Source of the DNA: JAMXLO01 sp963749575
GTDB lineage: Bacteria; Pseudomonadota; Alphaproteobacteria; Acetobacterales; Acetobacteraceae
NCBI GenBank assembly: GCA_963749575.1
Contig: CAVVNM010000014.1
Location: 868,001-932,000, forward strand
Direction of reading: 5' to 3'
DNA: 64,000 nt
Positions 1 to 9,774 of this stretch are shown here, in pieces. How positions within the stretch are numbered: position 1 is the stretch's first letter; the number at the start of each line of letters is the position of its first letter. The notes beneath the pieces are model-generated. The model did not search any database and was not told the origin of the DNA. It worked only from the letters and a program-made list of their open reading frames with translations. The position numbers and the translations under genes were made by a program.

Positions 1-1052
1 AGGATCTCCGGCCGGTCGTGGGCGGCCAGGCCGCGATGCAGCGCCGTGGACCATAACCGAACGGCGAATCCCGGCGACTCGCGCCCGGCCCGACCGGCGC
101 GTTGCTCGGCCGCCGCACGTGATACGCGGAGCGTCACCAGCCGCGTCAGGCCGGCGGAGGGATCGAGCCGCGGCGCCCGGCGCCAGCCGCCATCCACCAC
201 GATCCGTACGCCCGGCACGGTGAGCGAGGTCTCGGCGATCGAGGTCGCCAGCACCACGCGCCGCCGTTCCGCCGGTTGCAGCGCGCGGTCCTGCTCGGTC
301 GGCGGCAGGTCGCCATGCAGCGGCAGCACCAGCGCGCCACAGCCTTCCAGCGCCGCCTGGGTGCGGCGGATCTCCGCCATGCCGGGGAGAAAGGCGAGGA
401 TGTCGCCGGCGGGCTGCGCCAGGGCGGCGCGCACCGCACCGGCCAGCGCGGCCGGCAGTTCGCGTGGGCCGGGGATGTCGCGGGAGGCATGGCTGATCTC
501 GACCGGGAACATCCGACCGGTGCTTTCGATCGCATCGGCGTCCAACAGTGTCGCGAGGCGGGCAAGGTCGGCGGTGGCCGACATCGCGATCAGCCGCAGT
601 TCCGGGCGCAGCACGCGCTGCAGGTTACGGCACAGTGCCAGCGCCAGGTCGGATTCCAGCGAACGCTCGTGCACCTCGTCCAGGATCACCACGGCGACGC
701 CGTCGAGCACCGGATCCGACAGCAGACGGCGGATCAGCAGACCCTCGGTGACGACCTCGATGCGGGTCGCCGGCGAGACGGCGGCGTCCAGCCGGGTGCG
801 ATAGCCGACCGTGCCGCCCACCGCCTCGCTCAGCAGGGAGGCCATCCGGGTGGCGGCAGCGCGGGTGGCGAGCCGGCGCGGCTCCAGCATCAGGATCGTG
901 CCGTCGCCGCGCCACGGTGCGCCGAGCAGGGCGAGCGGCACCAGCGTCGTCTTGCCGGCACCCGGCGGCGCCGCCAGCACCACGTTGCGCCCGGCCGCGA
1001 GAGCGGCGAGCAGCGGCGGGATGGCGTCGGTGACGGGCAGTTCGGGCAACAT
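1..1052 (-). CDS. hrpB: ATP-dependent helicase HrpB, N-terminal part (runs off the window start)
   Basis: This is a DEAH-type RNA/DNA helicase of the HrpB family, seen here for its first 350 residues; the C-terminal part lies before base 1. Walker A GAGKT is at about residues 31-35, the DEVH box at 125-128 and SAT at about 158-160. A QRAGRAGR motif VI follows further on, so both RecA-like lobes are represented. The first residues read MLPELPVTDAIPPLL, typical of the family start. It is divergent from the DsbD-like gene with only about 38 bases between the starts, so the two promoters must overlap. The physiological substrate of HrpB is poorly defined in most bacteria. The family call is firm; partiality is caused by the window edge, not by a visible lesion. 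Confidence 0.93.
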   Translation of the reverse strand, partial: MLPELPVTDAIPPLLAALAAGRNVVLAAPPGAGKTTLVPLALLGAPWRGDGTILMLEPRRLATRAAATRMASLLSEAVGGTVGYRTRLDAAVSPATRIEVVTEGLLIRRLLSDPVLDGVAVVILDEVHERSLESDLALALCRNLQRVLRPELRLIAMSATADLARLATLLDADAIESTGRMFPVEISHASRDIPGPRELPAALAGAVRAALAQPAGDILAFLPGMAEIRRTQAALEGCGALVLPLHGDLPPTEQDRALQPAERRRVVLATSIAETSLTVPGVRIVVDGGWRRAPRLDPSAGLTRLVTLRVSRAAAEQRAGRAGRESPGFAVRLWSTALHRGLAAHDRPEI

Positions 1053-1090
1053 GCTGGTGATCCGATGGAATCTGCGCCATATGCGCACGA

Positions 1091-3142
1091 ATGCTGCAAT
1101 TCGGGTACCCCATGCCGCTGGCGCCAACGGCGATGGCGTTCGTGCTGCTCGCTTGCTTGGGCGTGCCGGCGAGCGCTCTGGAGAGCGCTCCGGTCACCAG
1201 CGCGCGCGCCACCGCCGCACTGGTCTCGGACACCGACACGGTCGCGCCGGGCACGCCGTTCCGCATCGGCCTGCGGCTGCGGCTGGCACCTGGCTGGCAC
1301 ACCTACTGGCAGAATCCAGGCGACGCCGGGGTGCCGCCGCAGCTGGACCTCGACCTGCCGCCGGGCGCCGCCGCCGGGCCGATCGACTGGCCGGTGCCGC
1401 AGCGCGTCCCCGAGGGTGCGCTGATGACCTACGCCTATACCGGCGAAGTGCTGTTGCCGGTCACCGTCACGCCCGCGGCGCAGGGGAGCACCAGCGTCAA
1501 GGCGCACGCGAATTGGCTGGTGTGCCGCGATATCTGCGTGCCGGAGGAGGGCGAGTTCCGGCTCGACCTGCCGTCCGGCACCGCGGCCGCGTCGGCGCAG
1601 GCACCGCTGTTCGCCGCGTTCGACCGGCAGGTGGCCCGGCCATCGCCCTGGCCGGCGGTTGTCGACGGCGATGGGATGCTGCTGGTGCGCGGCCCCGAGC
1701 TGACCCCGGCCACCGTGGCCGATGCCTGGTTCATCCCTGATACGGCGGGCGCGATCCGCGACAGCGCCGCACAACCGCTGACGGTCTGGCCGGGCGGGTT
1801 CACGCTTGCGTTGCGGCCCGGCAAGGCGTTCCGGCCGGCGGACGGGCTGTCCGGGATCCTGTCGATCCGTGACCGCAGCGGGTTGGCGACCGACGTGGTG
1901 CTGCGCGCCGCCGCGGGCACCGTGCCGCCGCAGGCGCCGGCGCTGCGGCTGCAACGCGTGCTGGGGCTGGCGTTCCTGGGTGGGCTGATCCTCAACCTGA
2001 TGCCCTGCGTGTTCCCGGTGCTGGCATTGAAGGTGGTCGGTCTGGCCGGCGTCGAACGCGGCAAGGCACGATGGCAGGCCGCCGCCTACACGGCCGGAGT
2101 GCTGGTGGCGTTCGCCGGGCTGTGCGCGGCATTGCTGGCGGCGCGCGCGGTGGGCAGCGCGGCGGGCTGGGGGTTCCAGTTCCAGTCGCCGGTGTTCGTT
2201 GCCGCCATGACCTGGCTGCTGTTCGCGGTCGGGCTGAACCTGTCCGGGGTCTATGAGATCGGCACCGGCCTGACCCGCTCCGGTCACCGACTTGCGGTTT
2301 ACCCGGGCCAGCTCGGCAGCTTCTTCACCGGGTTGCTCGCCGTGGTGGTGGCGACGCCCTGCACGGCGCCGTTCATGGGAGTCGCCATCGCCGCCGGGCT
2401 GGCCGAGCCACCGGCGGTGACGATGCTGGTGTTCCTCGCGATGGGGATTGGTCTCGCGACGCCCTATGCCGTGCTGGCGGCGGTGCCGGCGCTGTGGCGC
2501 ACGGCGCCGCGGCCGGGACGCTGGATGGAAGTGCTGCGCCAGGCCCTGGCGTTTCCGATGTACGGCGCGAGCGCGTGGCTGCTGTGGGTGGTCAGCCAGG
2601 AAGCCGGCCCGTCCGGAGTGCTGACCACGGTAGCGGGGCTGGTGCTGCTGGGCTTCGCCGGGTGGATGCTGGGGATCACCCAGGGCGGGGCGGACCGCGG
2701 CCGCCGCGTCGGGCAGGCGGCTGCCGCGGCGGCGCTGCTGGCCGCGCTGGCGGTGCTGAGCGGAATCGAGGTGGCGCCGGGTGCACCGGCGGTCGCAGCC
2801 GAATCCGGGGCAGAGCCATTCAGTGCCACGCGGCTCGCCGCGCTGCGCGCCGAGGGCCGGCCGGTATTCGTCAACATGACCGCGGCATGGTGCGTGACCT
2901 GCCTGCTGAATGAGCGGGTGGCGATCGGCAGCGACGCGGTGCGCCGCGCATTCGCCGATCGCCATGTGGCGTATCTGAAGGGCGACTGGACGCGGCAGGA
3001 TCCGCAGATCACCGACTATCTGCGCAGGAATGGCCGGGATGGCGTGCCGCTGTATGTGTACTATCCGCCGCACGGCCGGCCGGCGGTGCTGCCGCAAATC
3101 CTCACCGACAATACGCTGCTGAGCGAACTGGATCGCGGGTAA
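1091..3142 (+). CDS. DsbD/ScsB-family protein-disulfide reductase
   Basis: This is a membrane protein that carries reducing power from cytoplasmic thioredoxin to periplasmic thiols. It has 683 residues, the size of the DsbD family. A signal peptide is followed by a periplasmic alpha domain with a CRDIC pair near residue 144, which is characteristic of ScsB-like proteins. A CcdA-type transmembrane core carries its two cysteines in NLMPC (about 302-306) and TPCTAPF (about 421). The C-terminal thioredoxin-like gamma domain has WCVTC at about 599-603. All three expected cysteine pairs are present, so the electron relay looks intact. A second possible start is the ATG at 1112 (MPLAPT), which would give a cleaner signal peptide. 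It is divergent from hrpB. Confidence 0.92.
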   Translation: MLQFGYPMPLAPTAMAFVLLACLGVPASALESAPVTSARATAALVSDTDTVAPGTPFRIGLRLRLAPGWHTYWQNPGDAGVPPQLDLDLPPGAAAGPIDWPVPQRVPEGALMTYAYTGEVLLPVTVTPAAQGSTSVKAHANWLVCRDICVPEEGEFRLDLPSGTAAASAQAPLFAAFDRQVARPSPWPAVVDGDGMLLVRGPELTPATVADAWFIPDTAGAIRDSAAQPLTVWPGGFTLALRPGKAFRPADGLSGILSIRDRSGLATDVVLRAAAGTVPPQAPALRLQRVLGLAFLGGLILNLMPCVFPVLALKVVGLAGVERGKARWQAAAYTAGVLVAFAGLCAALLAARAVGSAAGWGFQFQSPVFVAAMTWLLFAVGLNLSGVYEIGTGLTRSGHRLAVYPGQLGSFFTGLLAVVVATPCTAPFMGVAIAAGLAEPPAVTMLVFLAMGIGLATPYAVLAAVPALWRTAPRPGRWMEVLRQALAFPMYGASAWLLWVVSQEAGPSGVLTTVAGLVLLGFAGWMLGITQGGADRGRRVGQAAAAAALLAALAVLSGIEVAPGAPAVAAESGAEPFSATRLAALRAEGRPVFVNMTAAWCVTCLLNERVAIGSDAVRRAFADRHVAYLKGDWTRQDPQITDYLRRNGRDGVPLYVYYPPHGRPAVLPQILTDNTLLSELDRG

Positions 3143-3462
3143 CGCGTGGCGTGGATCGAGGCGCAAATCTCCGGTATGCACGAATATGCGCGAACTGAAA
3201 GATAAAGTGGCTTTGCATTACGGGAAGCGCCCGGTTCAGTTTACGATGTACATGCCGATGGGAGATGAACCAGAACAGCCGAAGCCCTGATCACTCGAGC
3301 GTCCTGGCTCCGAGGGGTCTCTCCCCCATCAAACAAAACACGACGCCGGCAGCTTCCCATGCACGCGGCGGCAGCCGACTGGGAGCCTGTATCAGATGGC
3401 GGCCGGCGCGGCGCTCGCGCATCCGGTGAGTCGCGTGTGGGCGGGTTGCTGGAAGAGATAAG
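3143..3462. other. Intergenic stretch with a possible 34-codon coding remnant
   Basis: No recognisable gene fills this gap of about 320 bases downstream of the DsbD-like gene. It holds one open frame on the plus strand, 3186-3290, that starts with ATG and encodes 34 residues ending in GDEPEQPKP. Its composition is less G+C-rich than the neighbours. I do not recognise it; it could be the tail of a lost gene. The stretch borders the accessory patch at 3.46-4.6 kb. No promoter or terminator stands out. Confidence 0.3.
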
Positions 3463-4174
3463 TCAGAATGCGAAGCTGAACGTGCCTGCCTTGTCTATCG
3501 TCAGAATCCCGGTGCAAATTACGCCCATCCTCAACAATACGTCCCATGATGGCTCGTTTTCAATTCGGCCTCCGTTGATAACCTTGGTGCAGACATGCAT
3601 CCTGTTTACCTCAGCGACGCCGTCCTCTTCTGAGTCTCCTATCGGCAGCAATTCGCCATAGAAAGCCAACTGGAAAAGATATGCGTCCCTCCAATCATCT
3701 CCGTCCTTGACTGTGCCATAGCCGCTTGTTGACGGGCTGCAAATGTAGCTCATCGACCACCCTTTCGGTGATCATCGTCGTCGTTGCGCCTGTATCAATC
3801 AAAGCCTTGTATGGCTTCACGCCGCGCAATATTGGGTGTCTCGATTCCTTATGCCCGTGGTAGCGAGCCGCATCTACGATCGCTACCTCGATTATCGCTG
3901 CTCTGCCATCATGCTGGTCGTGAAGGTATGGCATAAGAGTACTTCCCAACTCTTCTGCGGCCTCTTTCACTTGTTGAATTGAAAATAACTGATCGGGAAA
4001 TTGGCGATTCCCAGCAATCTGCGCATCTATGGCGCTATTAAAGTAGCCAATGATCTCACTATTGCGTATCAGCACATAATCATCGGCATGCTTGCTCATC
4101 AATTCCGGGAGGACCTCCAGGAATTGTTTTAGGTTCCGGTCGATCTCGTCCATCTTCGTCCGGTTGCTCACCAT
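3463..4174 (-). pseudogene. DUF5678 plus retropepsin-like aspartic protease protein, frameshifted
   Basis: Two overlapping minus-strand frames together make one protein. The first (from 4174) begins with a DUF5678-like segment: a helical start, then DDYVLIRNSEIIGYF. It runs into a retropepsin-like active site, LIDTGATTTMI, followed by VVDELHLQP. The second frame (about 3753 to 3463) supplies the rest of the beta barrel, with YLFQLAFYGEL and the closing strand WDVLLRMGVICTGILTI. The reading frame must change near 3715-3725. The start at 4174 is chosen because GGAGGG lies nine bases upstream; the upstream ATG at 4213 lacks this. Function is unknown; bacterial retropepsin-like proteins are often found beside DUF5678 genes. 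The patch is visibly less G+C-rich than its surroundings, suggesting acquisition. Sequencing error or decay are both possible. Confidence 0.6.
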
Positions 4175-4329
4175 GGCTCGTGTCCCTCCATTGGCACGAA
4201 TTGCGCGGGTCATTACCGCACGCCTCGCCCCTGACGGATAGCTGCAGCTCTTAGCACCGTATCGACTCGTCCGAAGGACGGTAAAAGATGTCTGCCAAGG
4301 AAACAGTATGAATTATCGAGTCGCGGGTT

Positions 4330-4602
4330 TCAATGGGTTATGATGAATAGCGGTGCCTGTAGGCAACCAACCAGCAACCTCCCGCACGATGCCGGCCCCT
4401 GCCCCTCAGTCTCCCGCACCATGCCGTTCGTCCTCTGATACCGGAGCGCCATATCCACCCGCTTGGCCATGTTCCGCGCCAGCGCCCGATCGCCCTGGTT
4501 CAGGCCATGTTCCTCGATGATCCTTGCCGCGATGGTTTTGAGTTGTCCGGTCAGATCGGCGCGACGGCAGACAACAGCGGATAGTAGGGCATGGTCGGTC
4601 AC
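4330..4602 (-). CDS. Small hypothetical protein
   Basis: This 90-residue frame begins MTDHALLSAVVCRRADLTGQ. Starts of the form ALLSALVRRRAELAGEI occur in a set of small alphaproteobacterial hypothetical proteins, from memory. A second block, MAKRVDMALRYQRTNGMVRE, looks like another short conserved hypothetical segment, and the final 25 residues look unrelated. The gene may therefore be a degenerate join of two small genes. It has no signal peptide or membrane segment. It sits in the same accessory patch as the frameshifted retropepsin gene. No function can be assigned. Confidence 0.4.
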   Translation of the reverse strand: MTDHALLSAVVCRRADLTGQLKTIAARIIEEHGLNQGDRALARNMAKRVDMALRYQRTNGMVRETEGQGPASCGRLLVGCLQAPLFIITH

Positions 4603-4833
4603 GGGATGTCTCGCTACCTAATGCCCACCCGCCGCTCGCCGGAGGAGGCGTTGCACCTGCCGGTGTGCCTCGCGTGCAAAAATCTCCGCAAGTGTGTTCT
4701 CCAGCCAGAGTTCGCTGGAGACTACCGAAACTGATTGTCATCAGGAGTAATCCGCGACGAGATGCGCGCAACCATTCCCACCAACCCCGGTCCGCTTTAG
4801 CCTGCGGCGAAGGAGCTCGGGTGAGGAACCGCG

Positions 4834-7250
4834 ATGAAATCACATGCCCGCGTGGCGATCGTCGGCGGCGGCATCATGGGTGTTGGGCTGCTGTACCACC
4901 TGGCGCTGGAGGGCTGGACCGAGCTCGTGCTGCTGGAGAAGAGCGAGCTCACCTCCGGCTCCACCTGGCATGCCGCCGGCCAGTGCCCGCATTTCATCGG
5001 CTCGCTCAACGCTGCGAAGCTGCATGTCTACGGCACGCAGCTCTATTCGTCGCTCGAGGCGAAGACCGGGCAGGCGGTCAGCTGGCATGCCACCGGCGGC
5101 CTGCGCCTGGCTTGCACCGATGCGGAGGTGGACTGGTTCAGGCAGGTGCTCGGCGTAGCGAAACTTGCCGGCTATGAAGCGCATATCATCGGCCCGAACG
5201 AGATTCCGCGCCATCATCCGTTTCTTGATTGCAAAGGTGTGAAGGCGGCCTTCCTGACCGTGACCGACGGCCATGTCGCGCCCGCTGATGCCACTATGGC
5301 GATGGCCGCCGGTGCACGCGCGCTCGGCGCCGAGATTTACCGCCGCACCCGCGTCCTCGACATCCGCCGCCTCGACACGGGCGAATGGCTGGTGACCACC
5401 GATCAGGGCGAACTGCGTTGCGAGCATGTCGTGAACGCCGGCGGCTCCTATTGCAACGAGGTTGCCTCCTGGACCGGCCACCGCGCGCCGATCGCCAACA
5501 TGCTGCATCACTACCTTATCACTGAGCCGGTGCCGCAACTGATCGCGCACAAGCCGGAGCTGCCGGTGGTGCGCGATCCCTGGGCGCATGCGTATTTCCG
5601 CGACGGAGGGCGACGGCATACTTGTCGGACCGTACGAGACCTCCGGCGCGCACGAATGTTGGGATGGTCCGCCCGCGTGGGATTTCGAAAGCGAGCTGGT
5701 CGCGCCCGAGCTGGACCGCCTCATGCCGCATCTGGAACGGGCGGGGGAGCGCTTCCCGTTGTTCGCGCAGTCGGGCATCAAGCGGGTTATCTCGGGTGCG
5801 ATCCCGCACACACCGGATGGTGCCGCGCTGTCCGGTCCCGCGCCCGGTGCGCGCAACTATTGGATGCATTGCGGGGCGTCGCTGGGCATCTGCCAGGGCG
5901 CCGGCCTCAGCCGGTTCCTGGCGCAATGGATGGTGCATGGCCAGCCCGACATCAACGCGCGCGAATTCGATCCGCGCCGGTTCGGCGATTGGGTGACGCC
6001 GGAGTTCACCCGCGCCGTCGGCATCGCCGACTATCAGCACATGTACTACTGCTACAAGCCAGCCGAGCAGCACAATGTCGGCCGCGACCTGCGCCGCTCC
6101 TCATTGCATGACGCGCTGAAGGCCCGCGGCGCCCAATTCAGCCAGGTGTTCGGTTGGGAACGCGCGCGCTGGTACGATCCCAGCGGGAACGGCGAGCAGT
6201 TTTCCTTCAGGCGCTCCAACTGGTGGGACCACGTTCGCAACGAGTGCCTGGCGGTGCGCGAGCGCGTCGGACTGATGGACCTTTCGAGCTTCGCGAAGTT
6301 CGAGATCACCGGGGCTGACGCCTTCGCGTTCCTGGAACGCGTCTGCCCCAATCGGGTGCCACGTGATCGATGGCCGGCTCATGCTCAGCCACTTGCTCAA
6401 CGCCAACGGCTTCATCGACAGCGAGATCACCGTCACGCGCCTGGCCTCCGACCGGTTTTATGTGGTGTCATCCGCCGCGGCACAACTGCACGACTTCGAC
6501 CAGTTGTGCAGCCGCGTAGCACCGGACGAACAGGTGACGGTGACCGACGTCACCGATGCTTATGGCGTCATGGTCCTCGCCGGGCCACGCGCAAGGGATG
6601 TACTGGTGCACTGCACCGACGCCGATCTTTCCAACTCGGCGTTTCGCTGGTTGACCGGCAAACAGATCACCGTCGCAGGTGTCGCACTGCGTGCCCTGCG
6701 GGTTAACTACGTCGGCGAACTGGGGTGGGAGCTGCACACGCCGGTGGCGGAGATGCCGAAGGTGTTCGAAGCGCTGCGGCACGCCGGCGAATCCCATGGC
6801 CTCATGTTGTTCGGCAGCTACGCCATGAACAGCCTGCGCATGGAGAAGGCGTATCATGGCTGGGGCACGGAACTGACCAACGAGGTCACGCTGATCGCTG
6901 CGGATATGGAACGCTTCGTCGATTTCGGCAAGCATTTCATCGGCAAGCCGGGAACCCAGCGCGACAAGCGAGATGGACCGACGGGCAGGTTGGTCTATCT
7001 GTCGGTCGCTGCCACTGACCACGATTGCCATGGCAACGAACCGGTGTACCACGGCGACCGGATTGTCGGCCTGACCACCGGCGGCGCCTACGGCCATGCG
7101 GTCAACCGGTCGCTCGCGTTTGCCTATGTCGAAGCCGCACTGGCCCGGCCAACGGCACAATTCGAGATCCTGATGATGGACCGGCGCTGCCCCGCCGTCG
7201 TCCTGCCCGCCGCCGCCTGGGACCCCGACAACATCCGTCTGAAGGCGTGA
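4834..7250 (+). pseudogene. Dimethylglycine/sarcosine dehydrogenase-like FAD oxidoreductase with GcvT domains, two frameshifts
   Basis: This locus encodes an approximately 805-residue FAD-dependent oxidoreductase that would oxidatively demethylate an N-methyl amino acid and pass the one-carbon unit to folate. The first frame (4834 on) has the dinucleotide fold VGGGIMG at residues 10-16 and STWHAAG at about 43-49, whose histidine is the covalent-FAD position in relatives. At about 5604-5610 the sequence moves to the second frame, consistent with one extra G. That frame carries the rest of the FAD domain and the first aminomethyltransferase part up to about 6360. A third frame then completes the GcvT domain through 7250. 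All three parts align end to end with the family. GAGG upstream of 4834 supports the start. The remarkable conservation across both breaks suggests sequencing indels as readily as inactivation. Confidence 0.8.
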
Positions 7251-7275
7251 TGCCAAGTTCCCGTTGGATCGGCGC

Positions 7276-7827
7276 CTAGCCGGCCACCAGCTTTCGCACG
7301 ATCGCCGCCGCCGCGGACGTGGACCAGTCTGCGGAGCCTTCAAGTCGGGCGACCTCGCGCCCCCGCCGGTCGATGATCACGCTGGTGGGGATGCCGCGCG
7401 CGTGCCAGGCGCGCGCCGCGGCGCCCCTGGGATCCAGCAGCACCGGCAAGCCGGTGATGTTGTGCGCCTGATAGAACGCCTCCACCGCGGGCACGCCACC
7501 GCGATCCGACGACAGCGGCAGCACGGCGATGTCATCCGGGGCCAGCGCCTGCGACAACGCAGCCAGCGACGGCATCTCCTCGACACAGGGCACACACCAG
7601 GTGGCCCACAGATTGATCACCATGCCGTGGCCGACGAAGTCCTTCAGACGGTGCTCCTGGCCGTCGGCCGACGCGAACACGATGTCGGGAGCGGGCACCG
7701 GCGGATCGGTCGGCGTCAGCCCCGCGGCGAGATCGTTCAGCTCGGCGGCAGCCGGTTTGCGCGCGCCAAGGCCGGCCGCTAGGGTCCCGGCCGCTGCCAG
7801 CAACCGCCGGCGCGTGATCAGCACCAT
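7276..7827 (-). CDS. TlpA-family thioredoxin-like disulfide reductase
   Basis: This is a periplasmic thioredoxin-fold protein of 183 residues. It begins with a twin-arginine-like leader (TRRR followed by a hydrophobic alanine-rich stretch), then a short linker. The active site WCVPC is at residues 77-81 within INLWATWCVPC, and GIPTSVIID supplies the cis-proline loop. Such proteins reduce apocytochrome c or keep periplasmic thiols reduced. The start at 7827 is chosen because the leader begins there; upstream residues in the same frame look non-coding. It is divergent from argH, with the starts only about 15 bases apart, so the control regions overlap each other's coding ends. Confidence 0.88.
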   Translation of the reverse strand: MVLITRRRLLAAAGTLAAGLGARKPAAAELNDLAAGLTPTDPPVPAPDIVFASADGQEHRLKDFVGHGMVINLWATWCVPCVEEMPSLAALSQALAPDDIAVLPLSSDRGGVPAVEAFYQAHNITGLPVLLDPRGAAARAWHARGIPTSVIIDRRGREVARLEGSADWSTSAAAAIVRKLVAG

Positions 7828-7842
7828 GACGGATTCCCTGCC

Positions 7843-9252
7843 TTGAGCGAGACCCCGGACCAGCGGAACGAGGCCGCCAACCCGCAATGGGGCGGGCGGT
7901 TCGCCGCCGGCCCCTCGGTGGTGATGCAGGAGATCAACGCCTCGATCGGCTTCGACCGCAAGCTGTGGCGACAGGACATCCAGGGCTCGCTGGCGCACGC
8001 CGCGATGCTGGCGAAGGTCGGGGTCATCGCGGCACAGGATGAGCAGGCGATCGGCGCCGGTCTAGCGGCGATCGCACACGAGATCGAGACCGGGCGGTTC
8101 CGGTTCGACGCGGCGCTGGAAGACATCCACATGAACATCGAGGCCCGCCTCACCGAGCGGATCGGCGAGGCCGGCCGGCGGCTGCATACCGGGCGCAGCC
8201 GCAACGACCAGGTGGCGACGGATTTCCGGCTCTGGGTGCGCGATGCGATCGACGGCCTGAGCGCGCAGATCACCGACGTGATGCGTGCGCTGGCTGCGCG
8301 TGCCGCGGCGCACGCCGCCGATCCGATGCCTGGCTTCACCCACCTGCAGACCGCGCAGCCGGTGACCTTCGGCCACCATCTGCTGGCCTATGTCGAGATG
8401 CTGGATCGCGACCGCGGGCGGCTGGCCGACTGCCGGCGGCGGATGAACGAATCCCCGCTGGGCAGCGCGGCCCTGGCCGGCACGTCGTTCCCGATCGATC
8501 GCGCGATGACCGCAAAGGCGTTGGGGTTCGACCGACCGACCGCCAATTCACTCGACGCAGTGTCGGACCGCGACTTCGCGCTGGAGTTCCTCGGTGCGGT
8601 GGCGATCTCGGCGATGCATCTGTCGCGCTTCGCGGAGGAGATCGTGACCTGGTGTTCGGCGCCCTGGCGGTTCATCCGGCTGTCGGACGCCTTCACCACC
8701 GGCAGCTCGATCATGCCGCAGAAGCGCAATCCGGACGCGGCCGAGCTGGTGCGGGCGAAGACCGGACGCATCATCGGTGCGCTGGTCGGGCTGCTGACGG
8801 TGATGAAGGGCCTGCCGCTCGCCTATGCCAAGGACATGCAGGAGGACAAGGAGCCGGTGTTCGACGCTGCCGAGGCGTGGGCGCTGTCGCTGGCCGCTAT
8901 CGCCGGCATGGTGCGCGATATGACGCCGGACGTGGCGCGGATGCGGGAGCTCGCCGGATCGGGGTTTGCCACCGCGACCGATCTGGCGGATTGGCTGGTG
9001 CGGGTGCTGAAGCTGCCGTTCCGCGATGCGCATCATGTCACCGGCCGGCTGGTGGCGGCAGCCGAGGCCAGGGGCGTCGATCTCGCCGGCCTGACGCTGG
9101 GCGAGATGCAGGCAGCGGAGCAGCGCATCACCGCCGATGTGTTCTCGGTGCTGACGGTCGAGGCATCGGTCGCGTCGCGCACCAGCTTCGGCGGTACCGC
9201 TCCGGGCAACGTCGCGCGCGAGGCGGCGCGCTGGTTGACGGCGCTGTCGTGA
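7843..9252 (+). CDS. argH: Argininosuccinate lyase
   Basis: ArgH cleaves argininosuccinate to arginine and fumarate, the last step of arginine synthesis, in the cytosol. The protein is 469 residues, as usual. The N-terminal WGGRFAAGPS block and the fumarase/aspartase signature GSSIMPQKRNPD (about residues 287-298) are both present. The TTG at 7843 is taken as the start because it is the only one that precedes the conserved WGGRF block; the later ATG at about 7927 would remove it. The stop codon overlaps the GTG start of the next small lipoprotein gene (GTGA), indicating translational coupling in an argH-lptM-lysA operon. Confidence 0.95.
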   Translation: MSETPDQRNEAANPQWGGRFAAGPSVVMQEINASIGFDRKLWRQDIQGSLAHAAMLAKVGVIAAQDEQAIGAGLAAIAHEIETGRFRFDAALEDIHMNIEARLTERIGEAGRRLHTGRSRNDQVATDFRLWVRDAIDGLSAQITDVMRALAARAAAHAADPMPGFTHLQTAQPVTFGHHLLAYVEMLDRDRGRLADCRRRMNESPLGSAALAGTSFPIDRAMTAKALGFDRPTANSLDAVSDRDFALEFLGAVAISAMHLSRFAEEIVTWCSAPWRFIRLSDAFTTGSSIMPQKRNPDAAELVRAKTGRIIGALVGLLTVMKGLPLAYAKDMQEDKEPVFDAAEAWALSLAAIAGMVRDMTPDVARMRELAGSGFATATDLADWLVRVLKLPFRDAHHVTGRLVAAAEARGVDLAGLTLGEMQAAEQRITADVFSVLTVEASVASRTSFGGTAPGNVAREAARWLTALS

Positions 9253-9371
9253 GGTTCGCGCTGGTGTTCGCGCTGGTGCTTGCGTTGGCAGCGTGCGGCA
9301 AGAAGGGGCCGCCGACGCCGCCGGGTCCGCCTGATCAGATCACCTGGCCGCGGACCTATCCGACGCACTGA
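9249..9371 (+). CDS. lptM: LptM-like small lipoprotein
   Basis: This 40-residue lipoprotein begins at GTG 9249, overlapping the argH stop. A short hydrophobic signal ends in the lipobox LALAAC, followed directly by GKKGPPTPPGPP, the lysine/glycine/proline-rich motif of the LptM (YifL) family. In E. coli LptM binds the LptD-LptE complex and helps its oxidative maturation in the outer membrane; that role here is inferred from family membership. The position between argH and lysA is the conserved arrangement in many proteobacteria. It is short enough to be missed by automatic length cut-offs. Confidence 0.85.
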   Translation: MRFALVFALVLALAACGKKGPPTPPGPPDQITWPRTYPTH

Positions 9372-9418
9372 CCGCAGGCCGATCGGCGGCAGCCACCGAT
9401 CGCGCGCCCGCGCCTGCG

Positions 9419-9544
9419 TCACCAGATGCCCAGCACGCGGCCGAGCAAGCCGACATAGGTGGCTGAGAGCATACCGAACACCGGCCAGAGAATACACGAT
9501 TCGAGCTGCAGTCGCCGTGCCAGCCGGGCGCGGCTGGTCGCCAT
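9419..9544 (-). CDS. Possible small membrane peptide
   Basis: This 41-residue frame starts with MATSRARLARRLQLESC and continues into one hydrophobic segment, LWPVFGMLSATYVGLLG, so it would be a single-pass peptide with a basic N-terminus. An upstream ATG at 9625 extends it, but those residues do not look coding. No clear ribosome binding site precedes 9544. It lies in the 385-base gap between lptM and lysA, on the opposite strand. I do not recognise a family. The basic-then-hydrophobic layout is the only support. Confidence 0.3.
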   Translation of the reverse strand: MATSRARLARRLQLESCILWPVFGMLSATYVGLLGRVLGIW

Positions 9545-9774
9545 GGTGTCCGCTTTGTTTCGACTGAACGCGGGTGGCTGCATGGCGGACATTACGGCGA
9601 GCTCGAGCGGGTGCGGCGGCGGCATTCCCTGTCCGACAGCACCTGCGAGGACCGATGCGGCGTCGTTTTGGGCCGGATCGGAGGTAGCACATCTTTACTA
9701 GCGCTTCGTTAGCATCCGATCCGACTGCTGCCGTTCTGGTCGATGCCTGCGGGCTGGTGTACCGTCTCCGGAGT

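Noticed and set aside
890..3181. A 763-codon minus-strand frame opposite the DsbD-like gene
   Set aside because: It is antisense to a clear disulfide reductase, is rich in R/H/Q without any family pattern, and is explained by G+C-rich third-position bias.
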